A DNA stretch of 40,139 bases, from assembly GCA_001788295.1 (NCBI GenBank), contig MGBO01000009.1:1-40139 (forward strand). The letters are read 5' to 3'. The DNA comes from Candidatus Roizmanbacteria bacterium RIFOXYC1_FULL_41_16 (GTDB lineage Bacteria > Patescibacteriota > Microgenomatia > UBA1406). Of the stretch, positions 18,861 through 27,615 are shown in pieces; the first letter of the stretch is position 1, and each line of letters begins with the position of its first letter. A model generated the notes under the pieces. It saw nothing but the letters and a program-made list of their open reading frames with translations, was not told the DNA's origin and made no database searches. The position numbers and the translations under genes were made by a program.

Positions 18861-19838
18861 TTATTGACATTTCAGCTCAGTCGTTTCTAGCAAATAATCA
18901 AAAAGCCATTTGGCCAAATATTTATGTCCTTGCGCATTAGGATGATAGTCGTTGGGGGCAAAATAATTCTTGGAATTTTGGTGAAGATTGGGCAATTCCA
19001 AATAAGTAATTCCTGCCCGCCGTTTAGTTAGCGTTTTAATCCAGCTTTTATATGAAGCTTGAGTATTGGCTAAGCCAACCAAAACAATCCGTTCGGGTAG
19101 CAAAGGCAAATACTGATTAACTATCCTGTCCAATCGCTCCAAATTCTTTTTCAAGCCCAGCTCGGTTTGAATATTTGTAATTGCTTCCCGATAACACTCT
19201 AGATAGCCCGGTTTATTAAGATCATTCAACTGTCTTTTGTCAATCAGCTCTTGTGTGCATTGCTCTTCAATGGGGATCATCTGTTCATTAATTTGCTCCA
19301 GGTCGTCTTGTTTAATCAACCAAATTAACATGTCTGGCTGATACTTAATTCCTCTAAGCCGGTATCTTTCCAGAGAGTAATGCAAATCATATCCCCACAC
19401 CCCCAAGTTGATTACCTCAACCGGTTTTTTGGCTAAACAAGCTGGCTGTTGGAACATTTTTTCCAAAACTTCCGAATAATTCTCAAAGGTATTAACGTAT
19501 AAACCAAAAGTATAAGAGTCGCCCAAAGTGACAATGCGATGGTGATTTCCCGCTTGTTTCGGATCGTAATCAAAACGCTCGTTTAGGCGATCACTATTAA
19601 TAGTATATTTGGCTGGAAAAGGTTTCTGAAAATCAGCCTGATTAATTATTGAGTTGGCTTTGGGCTCATAAAAGTATTTTAAATCCGTTTGGCGGTTCTT
19701 AACCGCCATTGTTTTTGACAAAAAATTGAGCGAAGCCGCTCGTTGGTTTCGGGCCTTGAGTCTATATTGTTGAATCAGATAAACAATAATAACTGCCTGA
19801 ATGACTACCAATATTAATAAAAGCCATTTTTTGTTCAT
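18861..19838 (-). CDS. membrane-anchored SGNH/GDSL hydrolase-like protein
   Basis: N-terminal TM, block I VTLGDSYTFG, block V NDYHPNAQGHKYLA. Confidence 0.75.
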   Translation of the reverse strand: MNKKWLLLILVVIQAVIIVYLIQQYRLKARNQRAASLNFLSKTMAVKNRQTDLKYFYEPKANSIINQADFQKPFPAKYTINSDRLNERFDYDPKQAGNHHRIVTLGDSYTFGLYVNTFENYSEVLEKMFQQPACLAKKPVEVINLGVWGYDLHYSLERYRLRGIKYQPDMLIWLIKQDDLEQINEQMIPIEEQCTQELIDKRQLNDLNKPGYLECYREAITNIQTELGLKKNLERLDRIVNQYLPLLPERIVLVGLANTQASYKSWIKTLTKRRAGITYLELPNLHQNSKNYFAPNDYHPNAQGHKYLAKWLFDYLLETTELKCQ

Positions 19839-20734
19839 GGCTGAGTAATTATAGCTTGATAAACATAAAAACCAATTTTGGTAAAAGCCGGTAATTGGTG
19901 GCGAATCAAATTAACTCGCTGTTTATTTATTTTGGTTAACGCCTGTTGCTCGAGCGAATATTTAGTCAAGTTCTGATATTTGATTTTTTTACCAAAGAGA
20001 AAATCAACGCGTTGATGGGTAGGCTTGATAAAGGCAAACTGTCCCAAATAGTGCTTACTATTAAAAACATAGGATTTGGTCCAATGAATTAATTTTGCCT
20101 GGGGTTTTTCAATCATTAATTGTTTCAAGAGTCGTCTCGAAAGCAGGGCATCCATTATCGATCCAATGATTGCTTTCTTTGGATTTGTATTGGTTCTAAG
20201 CCCCAAATTAAATCCCGGTCCTTTAGAGGTGGAATCAATCAAAATGGTCATTATTGTCGGAATTCCAAACTCGTTGGTGATATCAAAAACGTCAACAACT
20301 AAACGGTATTGTTTTATTGTGCTCAGTAGTGTTTGTATTTCTCGATGATTAACCTGATTAATTCTAATCGCCGGAGGGATTATTTTAGCCTGCCAGAATT
20401 TCCGGTACGCTTGTCGTTCAATCGCTTCATAGACGGCTCGTTCTATAGTGGTTTGCTGGTCAAAGCCGCCAGCAGAGCCATAAGTTTCCGGGGATAATGA
20501 GGTTTTCTCTTGAGTTGTCACAATGTGTTTTTCTGCCAATTCGCTCAAAGCTTTTAGCAAGGCCAATTTTTTATTTTTGTCAATGCCAGCGCCAAATAGT
20601 TGCTTGTTCTTGCAGGTAAAGCAGGGGAATTTCGGTTCGTCACTAAAGCTTTGAGTTTGGTCAGTGAGACCAGAAAGCAGATTCTCCTGGGAAAGCGCAT
20701 GATAAAGAATCCAAATTTCACTATCGAGGCTCAT
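19835..20734 (-). CDS. YcaO-domain protein (short)
   Basis: ALLKALSELAEKH, TIERAVYEAIERQAYRKFWQ, FDITNEFGIPTIMTILIDS; 4-bp overlap with downstream gene. Confidence 0.75.
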   Translation of the reverse strand: MSLDSEIWILYHALSQENLLSGLTDQTQSFSDEPKFPCFTCKNKQLFGAGIDKNKKLALLKALSELAEKHIVTTQEKTSLSPETYGSAGGFDQQTTIERAVYEAIERQAYRKFWQAKIIPPAIRINQVNHREIQTLLSTIKQYRLVVDVFDITNEFGIPTIMTILIDSTSKGPGFNLGLRTNTNPKKAIIGSIMDALLSRRLLKQLMIEKPQAKLIHWTKSYVFNSKHYLGQFAFIKPTHQRVDFLFGKKIKYQNLTKYSLEQQALTKINKQRVNLIRHQLPAFTKIGFYVYQAIITQP

Positions 20735-20748
20735 TGTGATTAGTATAG

Positions 20749-21582
20749 TTGTATTTTATAATTAGGTCAGTTTTTTTTGTGATGACTAATATCAAAAGAA
20801 CGCTTTATATAAATATCGCTGGTTTTGTTATAAGACTTATTTATCAAACCCCAGCCTCAGTTTATCTCAAACAAATCTTACCAACCTTACGCAAACATTA
20901 TCAAGGATATTTATTGGTCAAAAAGCCGGCTAAGATTGATTATACTTTGCATGTTAACGAAGCCGCTCCTACAGATTTCATTTTAAAAAAAGCAAAGCAA
21001 TATTATTATCTCCTGTTATTCCAAGAATTAAGTCCGGTACGAGCCGCGACCCATTATCTAATTAACATTACTCAACTTGAGCTAATTATCAAAACCGTTT
21101 TGTATCGATTGCTGTCTTGTCACCGGGGAATGATGTTACATTCCTCAGCCAGTTTAATTAAGAATCAAGCAATGCTTTTTGTAGGGCCCTCAGGAGCGGG
21201 CAAGTCAACTGTCAGCCAATTACTGGCTGGCCAATATCCGGTTCTGGCCGATGATTTGGTGGCGATCAGGCAGATTGGCAAACGTTTTTATTTTTATCAG
21301 TTACCTTTTTGGGAAAAAAACTCCAAAATCACAAGAACTACTGATCCTTATTTGATCAAGTCAGTTAATTTTTTGTCTCAAAGCCCAAAGACTCAACTTA
21401 AATTACTTAATAATCAAAGAATAATCCTTAGTCAGTTGTTGCCTCAGGTAACCAGCTCCAAGGACGACCAAACAAAACAGCTGGAACTCTTAACCAAATT
21501 TATAAACAGTCAGGTTTTTTATCAATTTGAATTTAGTTTAAATAAACAACAAGTAATTGAAGCGGTTATTTGCTGTCAATAG
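20749..21582 (+). CDS. HPr kinase-like P-loop protein
   Basis: MMLHSSASLIKNQAMLFVGPSGAGKSTVSQLLAGQYPVLADDLVAI; likely start at 20782. Confidence 0.75.
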   Translation: MYFIIRSVFFVMTNIKRTLYINIAGFVIRLIYQTPASVYLKQILPTLRKHYQGYLLVKKPAKIDYTLHVNEAAPTDFILKKAKQYYYLLLFQELSPVRAATHYLINITQLELIIKTVLYRLLSCHRGMMLHSSASLIKNQAMLFVGPSGAGKSTVSQLLAGQYPVLADDLVAIRQIGKRFYFYQLPFWEKNSKITRTTDPYLIKSVNFLSQSPKTQLKLLNNQRIILSQLLPQVTSSKDDQTKQLELLTKFINSQVFYQFEFSLNKQQVIEAVICCQ

Positions 21583-22123
21583 CCGCATTGTGAGCCAAAA
21601 CACCGTTAGCAAAATAATTATGTTCTTGGTTTTGGAGATGAAGGTTGTAAATTACTAAACCGCCTTTTCTTTTTTCAATTTGTTTAATCTCTTCGGGTTC
21701 ACCATTTTCGTTTAACAAGGTGTCAGATAGTGTTAGTTGATCAACCCGTTTCCAAGTTTGGTTATTAGTAAACATGGGGTGATTACCAGTAACCTTAATT
21801 TTTTTATTAATAAGATAATAATAACCATCGTTTGATTGGTGTTTAAGGACTTCAACTACTTTGTTTTTCGTAAGATTGTGTTTTTTGAAATTGTAAGAAA
21901 GAACAGTGTCGCCTGGTTGAAAGTGATTGATTTTTCTGTTTTTGCCAGGAGTGGCAATTAATGTATCCTGCAAAAAACAGCCGCCGCAGCCGCTTTGGGC
22001 CAACAATACGCCACTGTTATTGAGCAAAAGATCATAGGAGTCATAAAAACGATTGTTTCGCGACATAAAATTAAGCCGGAGTTTTTTTTTGGTTATTTTT
22101 GGCTGACTATATTTATTCTTCAT
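21566..22123 (-). CDS. candidate RiPP precursor fused to a Hint (intein/Hedgehog-like) autoprocessing domain
   Basis: N-terminal segment ending LLLNNSGVLLAQSGCGGC; Hint blocks CFLQDTLIATPGK, IKVTGNHPMFT, YNLHLQNQEHNYFANGVLAHN then AAIDSK. Confidence 0.75.
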   Translation of the reverse strand: MKNKYSQPKITKKKLRLNFMSRNNRFYDSYDLLLNNSGVLLAQSGCGGCFLQDTLIATPGKNRKINHFQPGDTVLSYNFKKHNLTKNKVVEVLKHQSNDGYYYLINKKIKVTGNHPMFTNNQTWKRVDQLTLSDTLLNENGEPEEIKQIEKRKGGLVIYNLHLQNQEHNYFANGVLAHNAAIDSK

Positions 22124-22128
22124 TGTTA

Positions 22129-22677
22129 TTAGTCTAGTTTCATTATATCTATTTTGTCAACAATATAGTTGCATTTATTCAAATCAAAGGTCAGAATTAT
22201 TCTGACGTTAATTTTCATGTCAATTTTCAAATCGTTAAGGGTCAAGGGATCTTCCGGTTTGCCTTCTGACCAAATATTAATCTTGTCAGCGTAATCATCT
22301 TTAATCGGGAGCGGATATTGATCTGTGCCATTATCCAGAATAATCAGAAAATCATAGGCCTCATTAGTTTCTGCCAATATTCCTTGGCGTTTTCCGGTTT
22401 GGATAATCTTACCTTCTATCTCATGAACATAGGTTGATCGTTTCAAAACGCCGGCCCTGAATTTCTGATAGAAAAAAGGCGACATATTGGCAGTGGGGGA
22501 ATCAGTGGGACAGTTGAATTTGGATACAGGATCATTATTAACAACCTCCTGATTATTTAGGGCCTCTTGAGGTAAATAATTTGAGTTACTAGTTGACAAA
22601 TAATAGAGCTGCAAACCAATTATGGTTGAAAGAATGATTACAAAACTCAATAACAAATGATTGAAGCTGAAACGCAT
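22129..22677 (-). CDS. membrane-anchored extracytoplasmic hypothetical protein
   Basis: N-terminal TM (LLLSFVIILSTIIGLQLYYL); beta-rich C-terminal region. Confidence 0.65.
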   Translation of the reverse strand: MRFSFNHLLLSFVIILSTIIGLQLYYLSTSNSNYLPQEALNNQEVVNNDPVSKFNCPTDSPTANMSPFFYQKFRAGVLKRSTYVHEIEGKIIQTGKRQGILAETNEAYDFLIILDNGTDQYPLPIKDDYADKINIWSEGKPEDPLTLNDLKIDMKINVRIILTFDLNKCNYIVDKIDIMKLD

Positions 22678-22708
22678 AATTACAGTATATGCAGTTTGAT
22701 TTTGGCTG

Positions 22709-23464
22709 TCAAGGTTGTTCCCCTAGAGCCAGCACGTAAATAGCTGATTCCTGATTGCCGTCAAGATCAAGCCATTGATTGATCTGGTTGTCCACAAATC
22801 CGCCAATGGCACAACATCCTAGGTTAAGAGATTGACCAACTAGGTATAAATTCTGTCCCAGATGCCCACTTTCCATCAAAATATAGCGATAGCCCCGATC
22901 GCCATATTTAATCGTTGTTCTTTTAAAGACAGCGGTAATTATTATCAGCAGGCTGGCTCGACTAACCCAATTCTCTTCAAAGGCGTCTTTAATCTTAAGA
23001 TCTTCTACCATTGGCAACTGTTCAAGAGAATGGTTTCTAATATAGTAATGATAAAGTCCGGTTGGCAGCTCGGTTTTGAGAGACAGTAAATATATTTCCA
23101 AGGGATAGCGTCCTCCGGCAGACGGATAGGCTCGTTTTTCATTATTCTGTGGATTTATCAACCCGGCCCCATAATGGAGCAACTGGCTGAGTTTTGTTTT
23201 ACTAATCGGCTTTAAACCAAATTGTCGAGACGATTGTCTTTGCTTTAAAACGTTTTGTAAGGCAAAAGTTTTGGCAGGGGTGGGTAGATTAATTTCCGGA
23301 AACCGAGCATAAGCTTTGTATTGAACAGTTTTCCAACTTTTGGGCCATTGCTTTGGCGGTTGATTACCAAAGTTATTTTTTTTGGCTTTGGTTTGCTCGT
23401 TAAATTTCTGCGACAACGAAACCGGTTTGTTTAATAATTGGGCAATCCTTTTTGACTGATTCAT
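22709..23464 (-). CDS. SagB-type dehydrogenase (nitroreductase-like FMN enzyme)
   Basis: RQSSRQFG, KRAYPSAGGRYPLEIYLLSL, GDRGYRYILMESGHLGQNLYLVGQSLNLGCCAIGGFVD. Confidence 0.9.
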   Translation of the reverse strand: MNQSKRIAQLLNKPVSLSQKFNEQTKAKKNNFGNQPPKQWPKSWKTVQYKAYARFPEINLPTPAKTFALQNVLKQRQSSRQFGLKPISKTKLSQLLHYGAGLINPQNNEKRAYPSAGGRYPLEIYLLSLKTELPTGLYHYYIRNHSLEQLPMVEDLKIKDAFEENWVSRASLLIIITAVFKRTTIKYGDRGYRYILMESGHLGQNLYLVGQSLNLGCCAIGGFVDNQINQWLDLDGNQESAIYVLALGEQP

Positions 23465-24768
23465 ATGTAAAAATGCGGGCTGGAATTAATAACAAGTTTG
23501 GGTTGATGATAAAAATCAGAAACCTGGTTCAGCCGGGTTTGGTTCAAATCTCGATGAGCTTCATTAAGATAAAAGGGTTGTAATTCTGGAGCGATGACCT
23601 TGTTTACCGATAGTCCTATTTGTTTACAAAACGGCAGCGTGATGTCGACTGCAAAAACAGCCTGGAACTGTTTTTGCATTATTTTGGTTAATGATTTCAA
23701 TTGCTGATTTAGATTTATATTTCTGATAGTTATTCTATCTGGTTTTAATTTTTGAGGTTTTTGATTAAGTAAAAAGTCAAGTTGGGAGAGGTTGTCCAAT
23801 CGGCTCCAGTATTTTGATCTCATCTGCCAATTATCAATAATAAAGTCGTCATCGTTGGTTGCCAAAGAATTATTTTTAATTAGCGTGTTTCTGGCGCTGA
23901 TTCTGGCGGCGAGTGCTTCTTCGGCACTGCCAAGGATGGCCTGAAGAGCGCTGAGATTAGTCTTAACGCCGGCGGACAAGGCCGGGCCAATTCCAGAACG
24001 ATCAATTAGCAGACTCAAAAAACTTGGCACACCAATATCATTGGTTATTTCAAACAGCTGCCAATCTAGGTGGTAGCGTTGGTAATTATCTAGGATCCGT
24101 TGTATTTTCGGATTGTTGATCAAACTAATATCTATTTTTGGCGCTTGGGCTTTGATCAAAAAGAAGGTCATGGCCGCGTCTCTCTCTATGGTTTCATACA
24201 ATCCACGCAGAATACTTTCGGTTTTGGATTTGCCTGAAGCAGCCCCATTACTATTTACAGGGGCCAGAATTCGTTCTTGTCCATTCTTGATATACATTAA
24301 GTAATGATAATATTGTAAATATACCAGTTGAGCCGGAATAGAAACTAGCGACTGATCAAAAAGATTTATGCCCTTTGTCCAGCCAAGCCTTTTTCTTATG
24401 AACTCCGGTCCATTGGCGTAAAGCCCCAGATCAAGAGCCGATTGACCTAATTTCAAACTGCTGCCAAAATATATTTTTTTAATTGGATAAAGATACAGGC
24501 AGATTCTTTCTGCGGTTTCGCTCAGACATTTGGTCAAAGCTTGGGAGGACGATTCAAATGAGGTTCCGCTTGCCAAAGTATTTGTCAGATAAGAATAGTA
24601 TTTTTCCGGCTTATCAAGTTGCTGAGTGTTAAGCGAAATGTCGCTGATATAATTAAAAAAGGCGGGTTCGTCATAATAAAGATGCGAATAATTGTTGATT
24701 TTGTTAAGCAAACCCTGATTCTGAAAAAGTGAATACGCTTTTCTGAAAACTTTTTCCATGGCGGTCAT
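23461..24768 (-). CDS. YcaO-domain protein (full length)
   Basis: ALTKCLSETAERICLY, NGAASGKSKTESILRGLYETIERDA, FEITNDIGVPSFLSLLIDRSG, QAILGSAEEALAARI. Confidence 0.9.
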   Translation of the reverse strand: MTAMEKVFRKAYSLFQNQGLLNKINNYSHLYYDEPAFFNYISDISLNTQQLDKPEKYYSYLTNTLASGTSFESSSQALTKCLSETAERICLYLYPIKKIYFGSSLKLGQSALDLGLYANGPEFIRKRLGWTKGINLFDQSLVSIPAQLVYLQYYHYLMYIKNGQERILAPVNSNGAASGKSKTESILRGLYETIERDAAMTFFLIKAQAPKIDISLINNPKIQRILDNYQRYHLDWQLFEITNDIGVPSFLSLLIDRSGIGPALSAGVKTNLSALQAILGSAEEALAARISARNTLIKNNSLATNDDDFIIDNWQMRSKYWSRLDNLSQLDFLLNQKPQKLKPDRITIRNINLNQQLKSLTKIMQKQFQAVFAVDITLPFCKQIGLSVNKVIAPELQPFYLNEAHRDLNQTRLNQVSDFYHQPKLVINSSPHFYI

Positions 24769-24811
24769 TATGTATTATATTCTACCATTTTGATATTATT
24801 ACCTAAAAATA

Positions 24812-26038
24812 ATGGCTATCCAAAAGACCGATTCAGAACTGACAATCAAACTGACTCAGGGCTTGAGCATGCTGCCGTTAATTGCTCCCGGTTCTACGAT
24901 TTACTATAAAAAAACCACCTTTTCCAGATTAAAAATCGATGACTTAGTTTTATATCGGCAAGGGTCGGAATTTGTTTGTCACCGGGTTGTTTATAAAACC
25001 GCCAGATACTTGATTGCCAAAGGCGACAATAATTTAGACAGCGACGGCCGAATCTATCCGAGTCAAGTTGTTGGCAAGCTGACCAAAGTTAAGTGTGGCC
25101 GAGGGATTATCACTCCCGAATCTGTTTACTTAATGCAATCCAGCCATTATTTCAAAGAGATTAATCAAATTAATCAGGTATTTTCTCAAGCCCAATTGGA
25201 TTATTTATTTTTAAAAGGCTTACCCCTTCATTTATATTTTGAAAGAAGTCACCCCCGGCGTTTCTATGCTGATTGCGATGTGTTAATTGATGGGGCCGAT
25301 TTGCCAAAAGCGGTCAAAATTCTAAAAAAGCAAGGATACGTTTTGGCTGCCAAAAAATTATCCCCTTGGCGCATTAGTCCCAAACGCTATGAGCCGGAAC
25401 TGGTTTTTCACAAATCCATTAATGGCTTTGTGGTTACGTTTGATCTTCATCAAGAGCTGGTTTTTATGATGACTGAGTTAGGCAAGCTTAACTGGCTTTA
25501 TCCGCGGCGGTTATTAGACAAGCTCACGGCTCTGGCTTTAGCCACCAAAAGAACAATTTCATTGCGTCAGCAGCATTATCCAATTTTAAAAGCCAATCTG
25601 CTGGTTTTGTATTTGGCTCTTCATCTATTTCATCATAATTTTGTTGGCGCGGCTCGTTATCAATTCTTGGAAAAAGTGATTAGTGTTGAGCGCCGATCAA
25701 GTCGATTAAAATGGCCCGAGTTTAATCAATTAATCAAACAATATTCTCTTCAAAATTATCTCAATCCGGTTTTCACACTCCTAAAAAAATATTATCGAGT
25801 TTCCATTCCCATTAACTTAGCAGTGACCAAGCTCACTAAAACCAATCGACTGGATATTTTTTCTGAAAAAAGGCGATTATCGGCTGGTCTAACCCGATTT
25901 GGTAATCTTTTTTGGTTGTCGAGCCGGCCTTTTAGCCTGCGCGTTCTGACTTTCGTTGATCCGACTGTTATCTTTACTATTCTGTGGGTGACTAAGCAAT
26001 ATTTGTTTGGCTTCAAGCTCTTTCAAAAAAAGCCCTAG
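24812..26038 (+). CDS. signal peptidase S26 (SEC11-like) domain fused to NTP_transf_5-type nucleotidyltransferase domain
   Basis: TQGLSMLPLIAPGS, VCHRVVYK, YLIAKGDNNLDSDGR; then LHLYFERSHPRRFYADCDVLIDGADLPKAVKILKKQGY. Confidence 0.8.
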   Translation: MAIQKTDSELTIKLTQGLSMLPLIAPGSTIYYKKTTFSRLKIDDLVLYRQGSEFVCHRVVYKTARYLIAKGDNNLDSDGRIYPSQVVGKLTKVKCGRGIITPESVYLMQSSHYFKEINQINQVFSQAQLDYLFLKGLPLHLYFERSHPRRFYADCDVLIDGADLPKAVKILKKQGYVLAAKKLSPWRISPKRYEPELVFHKSINGFVVTFDLHQELVFMMTELGKLNWLYPRRLLDKLTALALATKRTISLRQQHYPILKANLLVLYLALHLFHHNFVGAARYQFLEKVISVERRSSRLKWPEFNQLIKQYSLQNYLNPVFTLLKKYYRVSIPINLAVTKLTKTNRLDIFSEKRRLSAGLTRFGNLFWLSSRPFSLRVLTFVDPTVIFTILWVTKQYLFGFKLFQKKP

Positions 26039-26251
26039 ATCTTTATCCGCCTTTTCTCTTGTCAATTCGTAGTGTTTTTGCATGGCTTGGGAAATCTGAG
26101 CCGGCGTTTGACGGCTTTTTAGTCGCTTATAAATAAAGCCGGCGCTTTCGTTAAAAGTGTATAAAGCCGATTGACGCGTATCAAAGACAGTCAGCTGACC
26201 GTCAATCTTTTCATAAATAAGATCGCTGTTTAGATTTCTGGTTGGCCTCAT
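25889..26251 (-). CDS. PqqD-like peptide-binding protein
   Basis: YEKIDGQLTVFDTRQSALYTFNESAGFIYKRLKSRQTPAQISQAM; start overlaps upstream stop (TAATG). Confidence 0.8.
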   Translation of the reverse strand: MRPTRNLNSDLIYEKIDGQLTVFDTRQSALYTFNESAGFIYKRLKSRQTPAQISQAMQKHYELTREKADKDLGLFLKELEAKQILLSHPQNSKDNSRINESQNAQAKRPARQPKKITKSG

Positions 26252-27018
26252 TAATTAGCAATAAATGAGTAATACAAAATTTTATTAATAATCAGTTTTC
26301 CCTGTGGAGGCAAATTAACGCCGACTTTCAAATCAGAGTAGGGAAACAAGCCGGATGGCATTTTTAAATCTTTATTGGCACTAATGTCTACTACAGCAAG
26401 CTCCTGGCCGCTAGTGTCTTTGATCAAAATCCGGGAGCCATTGGTGTCGACAAATTCCAAAATAAAGGTTATTCGAGGTTTAATTTTATTAATCGTCAAA
26501 TAATAAACGCTGTTTTCTTGCCGGCCATTATGGATATTCAAGTACCACTCATTGTTATTATTATAGCCAATTCTCAGTTGATGAATTCCGGACCACCAGC
26601 TCTTAGTCTGCAAATTCTCTCTACCTGATAAGATTATCTCGGAGCCGGTATTTTGATTATCAAAATTGATCAAGAGTCTAAAGCCGGATTCATTCACTAT
26701 AGGTTCAGACATCTCGCCCATATAATCATATTCATCAGGATTAACAAAGGTCACTTTTGGTTTAGAACCAGGCTTGGCGATCGCGAATTTTTTAAGCACT
26801 GGCTTTAAGTCTTTGGCTCCAAGCAATAGCGCCAAACTGTCATAATCATGTTTGGCAATCAGTTGGCTGAATTCATAAAAATTAAGCTTTTGCGAGTCTT
26901 GAGTTTGCCGTTCAGGTTCATCTTGATTTCTGATTATCAAAAAGCTGCCTAGCCCCAAAGTGATTATAAACAGTGCCAAAACCAGCGCGATTAGCCTCCG
27001 GCTTTTATTTGTTTCCAT
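26251..27018 (-). CDS. membrane-anchored extracytoplasmic protein, possibly LamG/concanavalin-like
   Basis: N-terminal TM (LIALVLALFIITLGLGSFLII), beta-rich sequence. Confidence 0.55.
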   Translation of the reverse strand: METNKSRRLIALVLALFIITLGLGSFLIIRNQDEPERQTQDSQKLNFYEFSQLIAKHDYDSLALLLGAKDLKPVLKKFAIAKPGSKPKVTFVNPDEYDYMGEMSEPIVNESGFRLLINFDNQNTGSEIILSGRENLQTKSWWSGIHQLRIGYNNNNEWYLNIHNGRQENSVYYLTINKIKPRITFILEFVDTNGSRILIKDTSGQELAVVDISANKDLKMPSGLFPYSDLKVGVNLPPQGKLIINKILYYSFIAN

Positions 27019-27584
27019 AGCATTGATATTAGCATTTTTAAACTCTTAACTGTAATTTTCAAGTCCAGCCATAATGATCTTTTGTTTACATATTCCAGAT
27101 CGTCGCTCATCCATTTGGCAAAGTTTTGGTGTTGAGCGCCTTTAATTACCCAGAGCGAAGTTATGCCGGGCAAGGCCTGAAAACGCGCTTGGTATTTTTT
27201 GGGCACGGCTTTAGCTTCGTGTATAGGTAAAGGTCTGGGGCCCACAAAAGCCATTTCGCCCTTAACAATATTAACCAGCTGTAAGAGCTCATCCAGGCCG
27301 GTGTGTGAAATAAACCGACCCGCTCGAGTATAGCGCGGGTCATGGTGAATTTTAAAAACCGGCCCGTCAGCTTCATTTTCAGCTTTGAGTTCATTCTGTT
27401 GTTTTTCCGCCCCCAGTTTCATGGTTCGGATCTTATACAGCCAAAACGGCTGCTGGTTTTTGCCAGCCCGTTTTTGTCGAAAAACAAATGGCCCTTTTGA
27501 GTCCAATTTGATCAGAGCATAGATTAACGCCAAAAGAGGACTGATGATAATCAGCAAAATCAGCGCGCATAGTCGTTGCATCAT
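26991..27584 (-). CDS. bacterial sugar transferase (initiating glycosyltransferase family)
   Basis: SKGPFVFRQKRAGKNQQPFWLYKIRTMK, RAGRFISHTGLDELLQLVNIVKGEMAFVGPRPLP, PGITSLW. Confidence 0.92.
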   Translation of the reverse strand: MMQRLCALILLIIISPLLALIYALIKLDSKGPFVFRQKRAGKNQQPFWLYKIRTMKLGAEKQQNELKAENEADGPVFKIHHDPRYTRAGRFISHTGLDELLQLVNIVKGEMAFVGPRPLPIHEAKAVPKKYQARFQALPGITSLWVIKGAQHQNFAKWMSDDLEYVNKRSLWLDLKITVKSLKMLISMLWKQIKAGG

Positions 27585-27615
27585 AGGCCTATTTTAATAT
27601 ATAATTGCTTTACAC

